A stretch of DNA of 52,095 nt from Candidatus Brockarchaeota archaeon (GTDB taxonomy: Archaea; Thermoproteota; EX4484-205; JAAOZP01), in NCBI GenBank assembly GCA_017601225.1, contig JAFNIX010000014.1, positions 1 through 52,095 on the forward strand. The letters run 5' to 3'. Made by a program: the position numbers and the translations under genes. The notes below the pieces were generated by a model, which saw nothing but the letters and a program-made list of their open reading frames with translations, had not been told where the DNA came from and searched no databases. Below, piece by piece: positions 32,846 through 42,381 of this stretch (positions within the stretch are counted from its first letter, which is position 1; each line of letters opens with the position of its first letter).

Positions 32846-34273
32846 ATGAAAATAGTGAGTGATTTGGATAAGCGAAAAATAGTAACATTTTGCCTTGTCC
32901 TTCTGACGGTGCTTACACTAGCCGAAAGCCCGCCGCTAATTTCTCACGCACAGGAATCCGAGTATGAGAGTGTAGCCGTCCTGCTGAGCAACGTTAAGTC
33001 AGCCAAATACCGTTTCTCGGATGAAGAGGGGACTGTTGGGGAAATAGGCTTCCGGGTTCTCGGGGAGGAAACCGTGAGCGGGGAGGCCACGTGGAAAGTT
33101 GAATGGGAATATGAGGAAGAAGGGGAGACCCCGGAGACCATGCTCCTGTGGATTTCAAAGTCGACAGGCAAATGCCTACAGGTGGAGATTGAGGGGGAAA
33201 CCTACACGGGACAATACGCGGAGATGTTTGGAAACGTAATGCTGTTTGTCTGGGTTGCTTGGGTTGGCAACTGGGGGGAAGCGTGGAACTTTACCACAGT
33301 ATACGGTTACGGGGAGCTTGGGTTTGGGAGACTGATTTACTTGGGTCCAGAAACTAGGACGTTCGGACCAAGCCAGCTTCTAATATACAAATACAAGTGG
33401 GAGGGATACGCGAATGCACCGGAAGGTTACCGTGCTATTGTAGAATGGTGGTTCGCCCCGGTTAGCTTCGGCACCCTTATAGTTAAAATCCATTGGGAAT
33501 TACTCGACCAGACGGAATGGGTTAACATAGAGCTTTTATCGGTTGAGCTGGTTAGCCCGCAGCCAAGGCCGAATATAGTGATTAACGCCAACCTTGATAA
33601 AACACAGTTAAAGCCGAATGAAGAAGTCGCTATCACGATTACTGCTTCAAACACCGGCAACGCGATGGGCACTCATAATCTGACTATAAGCGTTGGCGGG
33701 GAGGTTAAAAATAGTTGGCTGATTGTTCTTAACCCTGGCGAGACTAAGAGCATAAGCCACAAATTATCCTTTGCTTCAGACGGATCCTATGCTGTCAGGA
33801 TTGGCGACCAGACTGTCACAATAACTGTTTCAACAACTCTTCCAGCAAGGTTTGAAGTCAGTGGTTTGAACATAAGCCCAAGCTCGATCAAGACTGGTCA
33901 ATCCTCGACGATCACCGTCACTGTTAAGAATACCGGTGGGGAATCAGGCACATATGAGGTCACGCTTAAGGTTAACAATCAGGCTGCCGATACTAAAAGA
34001 GTCACGCTAAGTCCAGACCAGTCTACAACAGTCAGCTTCTCCTTTACGCCGAGTAGCGAGGGAACGTATAGTATTGACGTCAACGGTTTAACCGGTAGCA
34101 TGAGCGTTACCAAGGATGGAGGAGCCGGGGCAGCTCCGGAAATCCCATGGCTCATCATTATTGGAGCGGTAGTAGCAGTAGTCGTAGTGGTGCTGGTGGT
34201 TATTCTGCTTAAAAGGAAGCCTAGAGAGGAAACTCCGTCTCTGCCTCCCCCGCCGCCTCCTCCACCAAGTTGA
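32846..34273 (+). CDS. Surface-anchored protein with two CARDB-like domains
   Basis: This 475-residue protein starts with a signal peptide (residues about 10-35, IVTFCLVLLTVLTLAESPP). A domain of about 210 residues that I do not recognise follows. Two CARDB-like beta-sandwich repeats come next: PNIVINANLDKTQLKPNEEV to about residue 345, then FEVSGLNISPSSIKTGQSST to about 430. A C-terminal membrane helix (PWLIIIGAVVAVVVVVLVVI) and a short cytoplasmic tail ending in a run of nine prolines close it. The topology puts the bulk outside the cell. CARDB domains mediate adhesion or spacing in surface proteins. The start was set by the TATA box. The ligand and role of the N-terminal domain are unknown. 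Confidence 0.8.
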   Translation: MKIVSDLDKRKIVTFCLVLLTVLTLAESPPLISHAQESEYESVAVLLSNVKSAKYRFSDEEGTVGEIGFRVLGEETVSGEATWKVEWEYEEEGETPETMLLWISKSTGKCLQVEIEGETYTGQYAEMFGNVMLFVWVAWVGNWGEAWNFTTVYGYGELGFGRLIYLGPETRTFGPSQLLIYKYKWEGYANAPEGYRAIVEWWFAPVSFGTLIVKIHWELLDQTEWVNIELLSVELVSPQPRPNIVINANLDKTQLKPNEEVAITITASNTGNAMGTHNLTISVGGEVKNSWLIVLNPGETKSISHKLSFASDGSYAVRIGDQTVTITVSTTLPARFEVSGLNISPSSIKTGQSSTITVTVKNTGGESGTYEVTLKVNNQAADTKRVTLSPDQSTTVSFSFTPSSEGTYSIDVNGLTGSMSVTKDGGAGAAPEIPWLIIIGAVVAVVVVVLVVILLKRKPREETPSLPPPPPPPPS

Positions 34274-34293
34274 AAGGCTAAACACCCCTATCC

Positions 34294-34299
34294 TTTTTT
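34294..34299 (+). terminator. T-tract after the CARDB protein gene
   Basis: The stretch tccttttttac downstream of the stop at 34273 is a typical archaeal oligo-T termination signal without a hairpin. Confidence 0.4.
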
Positions 34300-34352
34300 A
34301 CTAATTAAAACTTTTATTCGTCTCCCTCACACCGGTAAGACAGGTGTGCGAA

Positions 34353-34880
34353 ATGGATTTCTACGAGGTGGTGAGAACCAGGAGGAGCATAAGGTCTTAC
34401 AAGCCAGACCCTGTACCGGACGAGGTGTTAAAAAGGGTGCTGGATGCTGCGAGAATAGCTCCCTCAGGTTCAAACCGTCAACCCTGGAGGTTCATAGTGG
34501 TTAAGAATGAGGATTTGAAGAAGAAGCTTGTATCCGCATGCGGCAACCAGGGTTTCATAGCTGAGGCGCCGGTGGTTATTGTTGCATGCGGGCGCGACAT
34601 AGGGTGGAACAGGGGAGGCTACATGGGTTCTATGAGCATGCTTGTAGACGTTTCAATAGCTTTCACACATCTTATTCTAGCGGCGAGGGCTGAGGGTCTT
34701 GGAACATGCTGGATAGGCTCATTCGACAACAAGAAGGTTAAGGAGGTTCTTGGAATACCTGAAGAGTATAACGTTGTAGCTATAACTCCGCTAGGTTACC
34801 CTGCTGGCGAAGAGTTTAGGGAACCCGGGGACAGGAAGCCTTTAAGCGAAATAGTTTCTTTCGACGGTTTTAAACAGTAG
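34353..34880 (+). CDS. Nitroreductase-family flavoprotein
   Basis: This 175-residue FMN-dependent oxidoreductase has the family's FMN phosphate site at the start (VVRTRRSIRSYKPDPVPDEVL), the second segment APSGSNRQPWRFIVV and the C-terminal GTCWIGSF and ITPLGYPAGE. Members reduce nitro groups, quinones or flavins, or act in cofactor metabolism, as homodimers. ATG 34353 is preferred over the in-frame GTG at 34344, since the family begins just at DFYEVV. Physiological substrate unknown. Confidence 0.92.
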   Translation: MDFYEVVRTRRSIRSYKPDPVPDEVLKRVLDAARIAPSGSNRQPWRFIVVKNEDLKKKLVSACGNQGFIAEAPVVIVACGRDIGWNRGGYMGSMSMLVDVSIAFTHLILAARAEGLGTCWIGSFDNKKVKEVLGIPEEYNVVAITPLGYPAGEEFREPGDRKPLSEIVSFDGFKQ

Positions 34881-34956
34881 CGAAAGGCTCATCGGAGCAA
34901 CGTTCACACGCATACGGCTTTGCCGTCGCTGTTTTAAACGTTTTTGAACAAGCTAT

Positions 34957-34966
34957 GTTTAAAAAG
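34957..34966 (+). promoter_or_regulatory. TATA-like box of the site-2 protease gene
   Basis: The sequence gtttaaaaag lies about 30 nt before the ATG at 34992, consistent with a nearly leaderless transcript. Confidence 0.5.
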
Positions 34967-34991
34967 AGCCTTCAGGCTGAAACATTGTTAG

Positions 34992-36212
34992 ATGCGCTTA
35001 CGCCTGCCGAACATGGTTGAAATCCAGTTCCCATTCATCCTAGTCCGTACGAGAATCGGATTGACACTGATGGATAGGCTTGGGAGAACATGGTTCTCCA
35101 AGAAAATGGGGCTCATCTCCCTAATAGTGATGCCGTTTCTGGGAGCAGTAATGGTGTATTTGCTGCTTAACGCGGTGAACAATATGTTGAGCAACCCTAG
35201 TGTCAGCAGAGTTTTAAAAGAGATGGGGCCTGCGGCGAACATACTTCTGCCAGGCGTAAACCCTTACCTGCCTGTTTTCTACGGCTGGATGGCTCTACTC
35301 ATAGCTATGGTGATCCACGAGTATGCGCATGGGGCCCAGGCGAGGGCTAACGGCATGAATGTTAAGTCCACCGGCTTAGTGCTGTTCCTAATAATACCTG
35401 TGGGTGCTTTCGCAGAGGTTGACGAGAAGCAGCTTGAAGATGCTGGGCTTGAGAAAGCGGGGCGAGTCTTATCTTCAGGGCCTGTTTCCAACGTTATTGC
35501 TGCTTTAGCCGCGCTAGCCGTCTTCATACTTCTAATGCTTACTTTGAAGCCGGTGGTCGACGGCATACTGGTGGTTGGGCTCGCCACCAACGGGACTGCC
35601 TACCAAGAAGGGATGAGGCCCGGCGACATAATAATAGGTGTGAACGGTGAGCCGACACCCGACTGGAATAGTTTCGCCGAAGCCGTTAGGAAAGTTTACA
35701 AGCAGGGGGGGAACATAACATTCAGGGTTTCGCGCAACGGTTTTTCAAACTATACTTTCACGCTGGGAAAAAACCTTAGTTCCAGTGGAAAACTCAGCCT
35801 GGTTCCGCTTAAAGATGTTCTTGAAAACTATTCTCTGGCTTTTGCACGCTCGCCTCTTGAAGGCTTCGTAACATACCTGATGATCCCTACTGCACCTTTT
35901 CCATGGGTTTACGAGGCAATCCCCTTTTCAAGCCTTCTTCAAAAATACTATTTCTCCACCATTTTAGGTGAAGATTACCATTATCCTGTGAACTTTTTCT
36001 TCTGGGTCTGGTTTATAAACTTGAACCTTGGGGTGTTTAACGCTCTCCCTCTTTACCCAATGGACGGCGGGGTCTTCTTCAAGCTGTTCTGCAGGAAAAA
36101 GCTTGGCGGCAGGGTGAGTGTTAAGACTGTTGATAAAATGGTTTATGCTGTAAGCCTAGCTCTATTAGGACTTATAATAGGAATGATAGTTTTGCCCTAC
36201 GTATTCGGGTGA
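34992..36212 (+). CDS. Site-2 protease-like M50 membrane metalloprotease with PDZ domain
   Basis: This 406-residue intramembrane protease has the zinc motif HEYAH (H109, E110, H113) within a membrane segment and the third ligand D358 in LYPMDGG. Between them lies a PDZ domain (about residues 185-270, VGLATNGTAYQEGMRPGDIIIGVNGEPTPDW). Several hydrophobic helices flank these parts, including LISLIVMPFLGAVMVYLLLNAV near the N-terminus and one at the C-terminus. S2P enzymes release membrane-bound regulators or clear signal peptides. No anti-sigma-like partner is expected in archaea; the substrate is unknown. Confidence 0.9.
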   Translation: MRLRLPNMVEIQFPFILVRTRIGLTLMDRLGRTWFSKKMGLISLIVMPFLGAVMVYLLLNAVNNMLSNPSVSRVLKEMGPAANILLPGVNPYLPVFYGWMALLIAMVIHEYAHGAQARANGMNVKSTGLVLFLIIPVGAFAEVDEKQLEDAGLEKAGRVLSSGPVSNVIAALAALAVFILLMLTLKPVVDGILVVGLATNGTAYQEGMRPGDIIIGVNGEPTPDWNSFAEAVRKVYKQGGNITFRVSRNGFSNYTFTLGKNLSSSGKLSLVPLKDVLENYSLAFARSPLEGFVTYLMIPTAPFPWVYEAIPFSSLLQKYYFSTILGEDYHYPVNFFFWVWFINLNLGVFNALPLYPMDGGVFFKLFCRKKLGGRVSVKTVDKMVYAVSLALLGLIIGMIVLPYVFG

Positions 36213-36341
36213 AACCATCCTGAAACATTTACGAGCCAGCATGATTACGGATTGAAAGTTTCTCGGCATCCGTTGTGTGGCCTTTCCGCCTTGCTCGAAA
36301 AAGGCTTGAAGCGTTGGAAAGAGGAGGCAGGTAGGCTTCCC

Positions 36342-37520
36342 TCAGGCTGAGCCTAGGGTCACGCTTCCCGTCTTTCCAGCCTCACGGTATATGTAAATGG
36401 ATAGTGTCAAGGGTATAAGCGCGATCATGTTTAAAGTCAGTATCGCGGCCGCGAAGCCGAATTTTTGTCCGATTAGACTGACGGCCAGAGTGGATGGTGA
36501 CGATGAGATGAAGCCGAGGAAAAACCAGATGCTGTAAGCGTATGTTCTCAACTCCTCCATGCTCTTTTTCCCTAAAAGTGAGTTTGCAGCAGGCTGGTGT
36601 GAGTAGAAAGCTAACCCTAGCAGAGCGGTGGAAAGTATAACTAGGATGCTGCTGGATGCGGTTTGAAGCAGGATGAGTGAGACAAATTCTAATACTGATG
36701 CTGACAGGAGAACCGTGGCCTCATTCAACCTGTCTCCTATGAGCCCCCCTAAGTATTGGCCAAGCGCGCCTGCAAGCAGCAGTATTGAGAGAGCGACGCT
36801 GCCAGCTTCCCCGCTAAAACCCTTCTCCGAAGTCAAGTAGGTCGGCAAGAATACTTCTATCCCTCTATAGTAGAGCCCAAAGAGAAGCGAGAAGCATATT
36901 AAGAGCAGGAGTGACCTTTGTGAAACAACCTTAATGAATCCACGTAGGATCCCCGGTGCTTCAAAAACACTTTTCTCCACGCGGGGTGTTGCGAGATACG
37001 GGATTGATGAGAAGGAAACCATTAAACCAGTTAGGATTAGCGCCGACCTCCATCCCAGGTTCACCGCTATTAGGAAAGATATTAACGGGAATACGAATTG
37101 AGCCAGGTTCCCGCCGGTGCCATGTAGCCCCATGGCGAAATTAACGTTTTTCCTAAACCTGTTGAATATGAAAACGTTCGAAACAGGATGGTAAAGGCTG
37201 GCGAATACTCCTGAGGAGAGTATGAAGAGGCCTAGGCCTGTTAAACCAGGCGTGAGCAGGAACAGTGTTGACGAACCCTGGAGCATAAGCGATGTGAACA
37301 GGATTTTCCTGTCTTCCATATGCCTTAATATGGGTGCTGAGAGTAGTGTGCCGAAGCTGTACAGAAGAAGGTATATGGATAAGAGTAGACCTATGCTAAG
37401 GTAGTCGTAGCCTTCCGAAACGATCATCGGTATTAAAGGCGTTATTGCTGTGAATAAACCGTGGTTTAAAGAATGGGTCCACCCCATGTAGACCAGCACT
37501 TGTAGCCTTCTAAGCTCCAT
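36342..37520 (-). CDS. MFS transporter
   Basis: This 392-residue membrane protein has about twelve hydrophobic helices and the Major Facilitator layout, including a loop RHMEDRKILF between helices 2 and 3 that resembles the MFS motif A, and a repeat of it (GGLIGDRLNEATVLL) between helices 8 and 9. The conserved GLHGTGGNLAQFVFPL in helix 5 recalls the antiporter motif C region. It moves an unknown small molecule. It is divergent from an ABC transporter operon across a 67-bp AT-rich gap that holds TATA-like runs for both directions. Confidence 0.87.
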   Translation of the reverse strand: MELRRLQVLVYMGWTHSLNHGLFTAITPLIPMIVSEGYDYLSIGLLLSIYLLLYSFGTLLSAPILRHMEDRKILFTSLMLQGSSTLFLLTPGLTGLGLFILSSGVFASLYHPVSNVFIFNRFRKNVNFAMGLHGTGGNLAQFVFPLISFLIAVNLGWRSALILTGLMVSFSSIPYLATPRVEKSVFEAPGILRGFIKVVSQRSLLLLICFSLLFGLYYRGIEVFLPTYLTSEKGFSGEAGSVALSILLLAGALGQYLGGLIGDRLNEATVLLSASVLEFVSLILLQTASSSILVILSTALLGLAFYSHQPAANSLLGKKSMEELRTYAYSIWFFLGFISSSPSTLAVSLIGQKFGFAAAILTLNMIALIPLTLSIYIYREAGKTGSVTLGSA

Positions 37521-37544
37521 TTTCCGAATGTCTTTCCACGGATT

Positions 37545-37561
37545 GTTAAAAACTTAAAAAT
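37545..37561. promoter_or_regulatory. Divergent AT-rich promoter between MFS and ABC genes
   Basis: On the plus strand acttaaaaat (37552-37561) fits the ABC ATPase TTG at 37588. On the minus strand tttttaagttttta over the same bases fits the MFS ATG at 37520. The two boxes overlap. Confidence 0.4.
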
Positions 37562-37587
37562 TCTACGCTTATTTCAAAACTTAAGTC

Positions 37588-38370
37588 TTGCCTCCGGTGT
37601 GCGATGAATGCTTAGGAAACGAGGTTCTACTTAATATTGAGGACCTCTGGAAGAGCTACGGTGAAATATTAGGAGTAGCGGGCCTATTTATGAAGGTTGA
37701 CTCCGGGAGTATTCATGGTTTAATAGGTCCCAACGGCGCCGGTAAAACAACCACCGTGAAATGCGTAGTGGGCCTTCTCAAGCCTGACAAGGGGAGGATA
37801 ACAGTCATAGGCAGGGATGTTAGAAGCGACGAGGGTTTCAAAAGGTTCATTGGATACCTGCCTGAAGCCCCGTCTCTCCCCGACTACCTTACTCCCAAGG
37901 AGTTCCTAGGGTATATTGCGAGGATCAGGGGTGTTGAACCGGGGGAGGAGACTAGGAGAAGGGTTCAGGAGTTTCTAAGCATGTTTGAGCTTAACGATTG
38001 TGAAAACAGGTTTATCCTTGAGCTTTCCAAAGGCTTGAAGCAGAGGCTTGCACTGGCAACAGTATTCATTCATCAGCCTAGGCTCATAATAATGGATGAG
38101 CCTTTCATCGGTCTTGATCCGGAGGGTCAGCGCCTAGTGAAAAACCTTGTTAAAGATATTGTTAGCGACGGTGGGGCTGCGCTCGTTTGTACGCACATGC
38201 TTGACATGGCTGAAAGATTCTGCACCAGCGCCACAATAATAAACAGGGGGAGAAGCGTAGCTGAAGGCTCTATAGAGGAGCTTAAGAAAACCGTGGGGCT
38301 AGAGTCCACAGGGACACTGGAGGAAGCATTCTTCAGAATAGTTGGGGGAACTGAAGGTGGAAGGCTCTAG
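37588..38370 (+). CDS. ABC transporter ATP-binding protein
   Basis: This 260-residue ATPase has Walker A GPNGAGKTT, Q-loop region IGYLPEAPSLP, the signature LSKGLKQRLALA (a variant of LSGGQ), Walker B LIIMDEPFIGLD and the H-loop CTHML. It resembles exporter subunits of the ABC-2/Nat type. Starts at TTG 37588 or GTG 37597. The permease gene overlaps its 3' end by up to 29 nt, so the pair is co-translated. Cargo is not evident from sequence. Confidence 0.92.
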   Translation: MPPVCDECLGNEVLLNIEDLWKSYGEILGVAGLFMKVDSGSIHGLIGPNGAGKTTTVKCVVGLLKPDKGRITVIGRDVRSDEGFKRFIGYLPEAPSLPDYLTPKEFLGYIARIRGVEPGEETRRRVQEFLSMFELNDCENRFILELSKGLKQRLALATVFIHQPRLIIMDEPFIGLDPEGQRLVKNLVKDIVSDGGAALVCTHMLDMAERFCTSATIINRGRSVAEGSIEELKKTVGLESTGTLEEAFFRIVGGTEGGRL

Positions 38371-40864
38371 GCTCCTCCAAATATTCTTTTTCAAGCTTCT
38401 CCAGTACTACGGACCTTTGAGGAGAAGCTTTTCAGTAAAGTTTTCAACGGTAATGTTTTACTTCGTCATAGTGTTCTCATCCCTCTTCAGCGGGTTTTTC
38501 ATAAGAGGGTACTACGGTTTCTCCGAGATGAGCGAGAAGGAGCTTGTCAACATAGTTTCAATAACTTTTTCAAGCGTGATAGCCATGGGTATTTTCCTAG
38601 GCCTCAAAGGCGGAATAACGGCGCTTGAACCAGAAATAGATTTCGTCTTAACGTCCCCAATAAAGCCGTCAACATACCTTGTGGCGGACCTGCTGTTCCA
38701 ATTCTTCTTCCTGAACTTCGCCGTCACACCGCCGTTAGTTTCCTTCATGGCTGTAATGCTCCATCCTCGCTTAAACATTCTACCCGCTGTACTCCTATCC
38801 TACGAAATCATGCTTTTCGCCTCTTCTGCAATAGCTCAGACACTGGGGGTTCTGAAGACTATGTTGAAAGACGTTGAAGTGGAGGCGGTGGGATGGACTA
38901 TTCTTCTGATACTCTTCACGCCCCTGGTAAGCATGGTCATGGGAATCGGGGTGAATTACTCTGACCTACCTTATCCTTCAACATTGCTGGCTAAATGCGC
39001 CTTAGGCTCTATAGGAGGCTTGGAAATCATAATAGGGTTGGTCTACATGACTTTGATTGCTAGCGCCTACTTTACTGTGATGAGGATAAATTTCCTTCCT
39101 AACGTTACCCCCCTGCTAACCACGGCGTTAATGGAGATGCCTTCAAGCAACCGGAGAATACTGAAATGGGTGCCGAGGCTTTTTACACAGATTCTTTCGC
39201 CTAAAATGAGCGAGAAGCCGATGGCTCTGCTTGTTAAGCTGAATCTTCTGAGAATATTGAGGGACGGCAGTCTTTTCACGGCAATTATGCTTTTCGCGAT
39301 CGCTGCAATATCTAATTTGAGCTTCCCGGTTCTAGTCAGACAGTTCAGATTCTTCGCGCTGGCAGCCTTAACCTTCAGCATACTCTACACGCCTCTAATC
39401 CCAGCCATCTTCTCGATAAACTGGGGGATAATAGAGCGTGAAACACTTTGGACGGTGGCGGTCTCGGAAAAAGGGTTTCGGAGATACGTGAAAGGTATGC
39501 TCTTAGCATACTTTATAGCGACCTTCAGCTTCGCCCTTGTTTTCTACTGTATTTTCAGCATTCTTTTAGCTGGAACGCCTTTCCTAGTGCTGGATTTCCT
39601 GCTCCTACTGTCTGTGACGCTCTTCTCATCCATACTTTCAGTAGCTACATCACTGGTTTTGAGCAAGCCCTCCAACGCGCTTTCTCTCAGCGCACTACTA
39701 TACGTTTTCATACCTTTATTCGGAGCAGTATTCCTCTCAATGCCCATGATAATTGCAAGAACCACGATAAGCATTGCAGACGCGCCTCCGCCCACGATAA
39801 TCCTCATATTGGTCTCCTACACGAGCCTGATCGCCTTCCTACTGTCCAGGTACACGCTCGCGAAATCAGGAACCTTCTTCGGCCAGGCTCCTGTTGAGAA
39901 GGCCTCCTTGCAACCGCCCCCAAGACTCGAAACACAATACCGCGTAGATTATAGGAATTACGTGCTGAACTTTTCGACACTGGCTTCGTCAATACTTCTC
40001 GGCGTAAGCCTGATCGGGCTCTTTCTTGGAAGACCTGAACCAGTTTCAACCGGCAATTCCGACTGGGAAAGATGGATATACGGCCCACCCTTAACAGTTT
40101 TAACAAGCCTTGTGCTTGCAGCATCCATCCTTCTTCAGAGGAAGACGTTGAACCGGGATGGTGGAAAAGCCTTTTACGAGGCTCCTAGCAAAGTTCCCTG
40201 GAAAGCATCACAGTCCTTCCTCATGCTGGTTCTAGCAATGTTTCTACCAGCCATCTTAGAATTCCCCTTTCTAGCATTCTCTCTTTCCAAAGGCATGGAT
40301 GCTAATAATTTATTATTGCTCGCCATAGGGGAGGTTGCGATGATAATTCCCGTGCTGCTCTACATGGCTGGCAGGAAGATAAGTTTAGCCTTCCTCGGAT
40401 TAGACTCGCAGAGCGCCCTGCAGGAGTATAGGGTAGCGCTGCTGATCCTGCCTTTAACCCTGTTAACAGGCATTTCAGCGGGAGTGATCGTTGAGACTCT
40501 AATACCGGTTCCGCCATGGTTTGAAGAATTCTTTCAAATACTCTCGCCCTCCTCATTCATAGAACTAGTTACGCTTTCTCTGATCACGATACTAATCGTC
40601 GCTCCTTGCGAGGAAATCTTATTTAGAGGATTCATACAGCGGGGCTTGGAGTCAAGCCTAGGAAGCAGGGGGGGAATCCTTTTATCGTCAATACTTTTCG
40701 GAGCTTTCCATTTGAATCCTTGGCAGTTTCTTCCTGCTTTCCTACTCGGCATCCTACTCGGATACGTTTTCAAGAAAAGAAACTACAGGCTATGGTGCCC
40801 GATAGCGCTACATGCCGCCTACAACGTTGCACTATTCGTCTTAAACTACGCTTTACGAGTCTAG
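38342..40864 (+). CDS. ABC-2-type permease fused to CPBP (CAAX-like) intramembrane protease
   Basis: This 840-residue polytopic protein pairs with the preceding ATPase. Residues 1 to about 560 hold about twelve membrane helices and resemble ABC-2 exporters. The C-terminal 300 residues carry all CPBP protease motifs: EEILFRGF (E757 region), FGAFHLN and HAAYN, so the protease part should be active. TTG 38342 or GTG 38357 can start it; both overlap the ATPase gene. Fusion implies that the transported molecule, perhaps a peptide or lipid-linked precursor, is cleaved as it is exported. Similar permease-CPBP combinations occur in some bacteria. The cargo is unknown and no small precursor gene is visible beside it. 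Confidence 0.82.
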   Translation: MGELKVEGSRLLQIFFFKLLQYYGPLRRSFSVKFSTVMFYFVIVFSSLFSGFFIRGYYGFSEMSEKELVNIVSITFSSVIAMGIFLGLKGGITALEPEIDFVLTSPIKPSTYLVADLLFQFFFLNFAVTPPLVSFMAVMLHPRLNILPAVLLSYEIMLFASSAIAQTLGVLKTMLKDVEVEAVGWTILLILFTPLVSMVMGIGVNYSDLPYPSTLLAKCALGSIGGLEIIIGLVYMTLIASAYFTVMRINFLPNVTPLLTTALMEMPSSNRRILKWVPRLFTQILSPKMSEKPMALLVKLNLLRILRDGSLFTAIMLFAIAAISNLSFPVLVRQFRFFALAALTFSILYTPLIPAIFSINWGIIERETLWTVAVSEKGFRRYVKGMLLAYFIATFSFALVFYCIFSILLAGTPFLVLDFLLLLSVTLFSSILSVATSLVLSKPSNALSLSALLYVFIPLFGAVFLSMPMIIARTTISIADAPPPTIILILVSYTSLIAFLLSRYTLAKSGTFFGQAPVEKASLQPPPRLETQYRVDYRNYVLNFSTLASSILLGVSLIGLFLGRPEPVSTGNSDWERWIYGPPLTVLTSLVLAASILLQRKTLNRDGGKAFYEAPSKVPWKASQSFLMLVLAMFLPAILEFPFLAFSLSKGMDANNLLLLAIGEVAMIIPVLLYMAGRKISLAFLGLDSQSALQEYRVALLILPLTLLTGISAGVIVETLIPVPPWFEEFFQILSPSSFIELVTLSLITILIVAPCEEILFRGFIQRGLESSLGSRGGILLSSILFGAFHLNPWQFLPAFLLGILLGYVFKKRNYRLWCPIALHAAYNVALFVLNYALRV

Positions 40865-40939
40865 CCTAAGCGTCAACCTGAAAGCCTTAAACACAATTAG
40901 TTTAAGAATTGGAAATGTTGGATGTAAATGCGAGATATA

Positions 40940-40948
40940 TTTTTATAC
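40940..40948 (+). promoter_or_regulatory. TATA-like box of the DegT-type aminotransferase gene
   Basis: The sequence tttttatac is centred 26 nt before the ATG at 40970. An earlier in-frame ATG at 40928 lies upstream of the box and is not used. Confidence 0.55.
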
Positions 40949-40969
40949 TGCTTGAATGGGGTTGAAGAC

Positions 40970-42208
40970 ATGGTTCAACTGGCCTTAAAAGGAGGTAGAC
41001 CAATTAGAGATAAGCCATTTCCAAAATGGCCCGTCTTTGACAACAGAGAGCTTGAAGCTTTGAAAAAAGTTTTGGAAAGCGGCGTATGGGGCATAGGCGG
41101 TCAATACGTTAAGCAGCTCGAGGAAAAGTTCGCCGCCTATCAGCATGCGAAGTACGGGGTTGCTGTCACTAGTGGTACAACCGCGCTTGAAATATCTCTA
41201 AGGGCGTGTGAAATAGGCTGCGGGAGCGAGGTTATAACAACCCCTTACACCTTCATGGCTACGGCAACCGCAATCCTTTACGTTAACGCTATACCTGTCT
41301 TCGTTGACATTGAACCCGATACTTTCAACATTGACCCCCAAAGGATAGAGGAGGCTATTACTGAAAAAACAAGGGCAATCCTACCTGTCCACATAGGCGG
41401 TAGACCGGCTAACATGGATGAGATCATGAGGATAGCGGAGAAGCATAATCTACGCGTTGTTGAAGACGCGTGTCAAGCCTGGGGTGCAGAGTGGAGAGGG
41501 AGGAGAACAGGAAGCTTCGGAGACTTCGGATGCTTCAGCTTCCAGTCGAGTAAGAACATTACCAGCGGGGAAGGAGGAATCACGGTGACTAGTAACGAGG
41601 AGCTATACGTCAAGGCTTGGAGCCTGCATAACTGCGGTCGCCTCCCGCAGGGAGCATGGTATGAGCACTATCTTCCCGGCGTCAACTACCGTATGACTGA
41701 GTTTCAGGCTGCACTACTGCTCGTTCAGCTTGAGAGGCTTGACGAGCATACTAGGAGGCGCATGGAGAACGCTAGCTATCTTAACAGCAAGCTCTCTAAA
41801 ATAGATGGTTTAAAGCCCTTGAAGGATGACGAGAGGATAACTAGGCATGCTTGGCACCTATACATATTCAGGTATGACTCGGAGGCCTTTGGAGGAGTGT
41901 CTAAGACTGGTTTCGCTGAGGCAATGAAGGCTGAGGGAATACCTGTAAGCGTAGGGTATTCCAAGCCGCTCTACAGGGAGCCCTATCTAGAGTATTTCAA
42001 AAAGTGTCCACTGTCCTGCCCGTATTACGGTAGTTCCATGGATTACTCTAAGCTAAGACTGCCTGTTGCGGAGAAGGCTTGTTACGAGGAGGGCTTATGG
42101 CTTCCGCAGAACGTGCTGCTGGGCTCCAAGGAGGATATGGATGACATTATAGCGGCGTTCGAGAAGGTTAGAGCGAACGCGGATGAGTTGAGCTCGATAT
42201 CTAAATAA
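40970..42208 (+). CDS. DegT/DnrJ/EryC1/StrS-family PLP aminotransferase
   Basis: This 412-residue sugar aminotransferase-type enzyme shows the family pattern: VTSGTTALEISLRACEIGCGSEVITTPYTFMATATAI, the PLP contact VVEDACQAWGAEW, the Schiff-base lysine K195 in FQSSKNITSGEGG and the C-terminal GLWLPQNVLLG. Members aminate keto-sugars for cell-surface glycans or make 3-amino-5-hydroxybenzoate-like compounds. The start was moved to ATG 40970 on the basis of the TATA box and the family's N-terminus (LALKGGRPIR). No sugar-nucleotide enzyme is adjacent, so the keto-sugar partner is unknown. Confidence 0.9.
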   Translation: MVQLALKGGRPIRDKPFPKWPVFDNRELEALKKVLESGVWGIGGQYVKQLEEKFAAYQHAKYGVAVTSGTTALEISLRACEIGCGSEVITTPYTFMATATAILYVNAIPVFVDIEPDTFNIDPQRIEEAITEKTRAILPVHIGGRPANMDEIMRIAEKHNLRVVEDACQAWGAEWRGRRTGSFGDFGCFSFQSSKNITSGEGGITVTSNEELYVKAWSLHNCGRLPQGAWYEHYLPGVNYRMTEFQAALLLVQLERLDEHTRRRMENASYLNSKLSKIDGLKPLKDDERITRHAWHLYIFRYDSEAFGGVSKTGFAEAMKAEGIPVSVGYSKPLYREPYLEYFKKCPLSCPYYGSSMDYSKLRLPVAEKACYEEGLWLPQNVLLGSKEDMDDIIAAFEKVRANADELSSISK

Positions 42209-42381
42209 TGGATGGCTATCTGCCTCCTTTTTGAAAAACATGCGAATGAAGAGCAGGAAACCAGATTGTAGCATGAAACAGGATGTTTGACAAGTATTAA
42301 ATAATGGTTAGGTTCGAACGCGTTATTTATCCGGTGCAAAACAAATCTAAAAAAATTTACTGGAATGAAAAACGCGAAAGT

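Noticed and set aside
39448..39897. Plus-strand open frame of 149 codons
   Set aside because: It is an out-of-frame shadow inside the ABC permease-CPBP gene.
42299..42330. tRNA-like T-loop string ggttcgaac
   Set aside because: The flanking bases cannot form the T-stem and no other tRNA arms are nearby.
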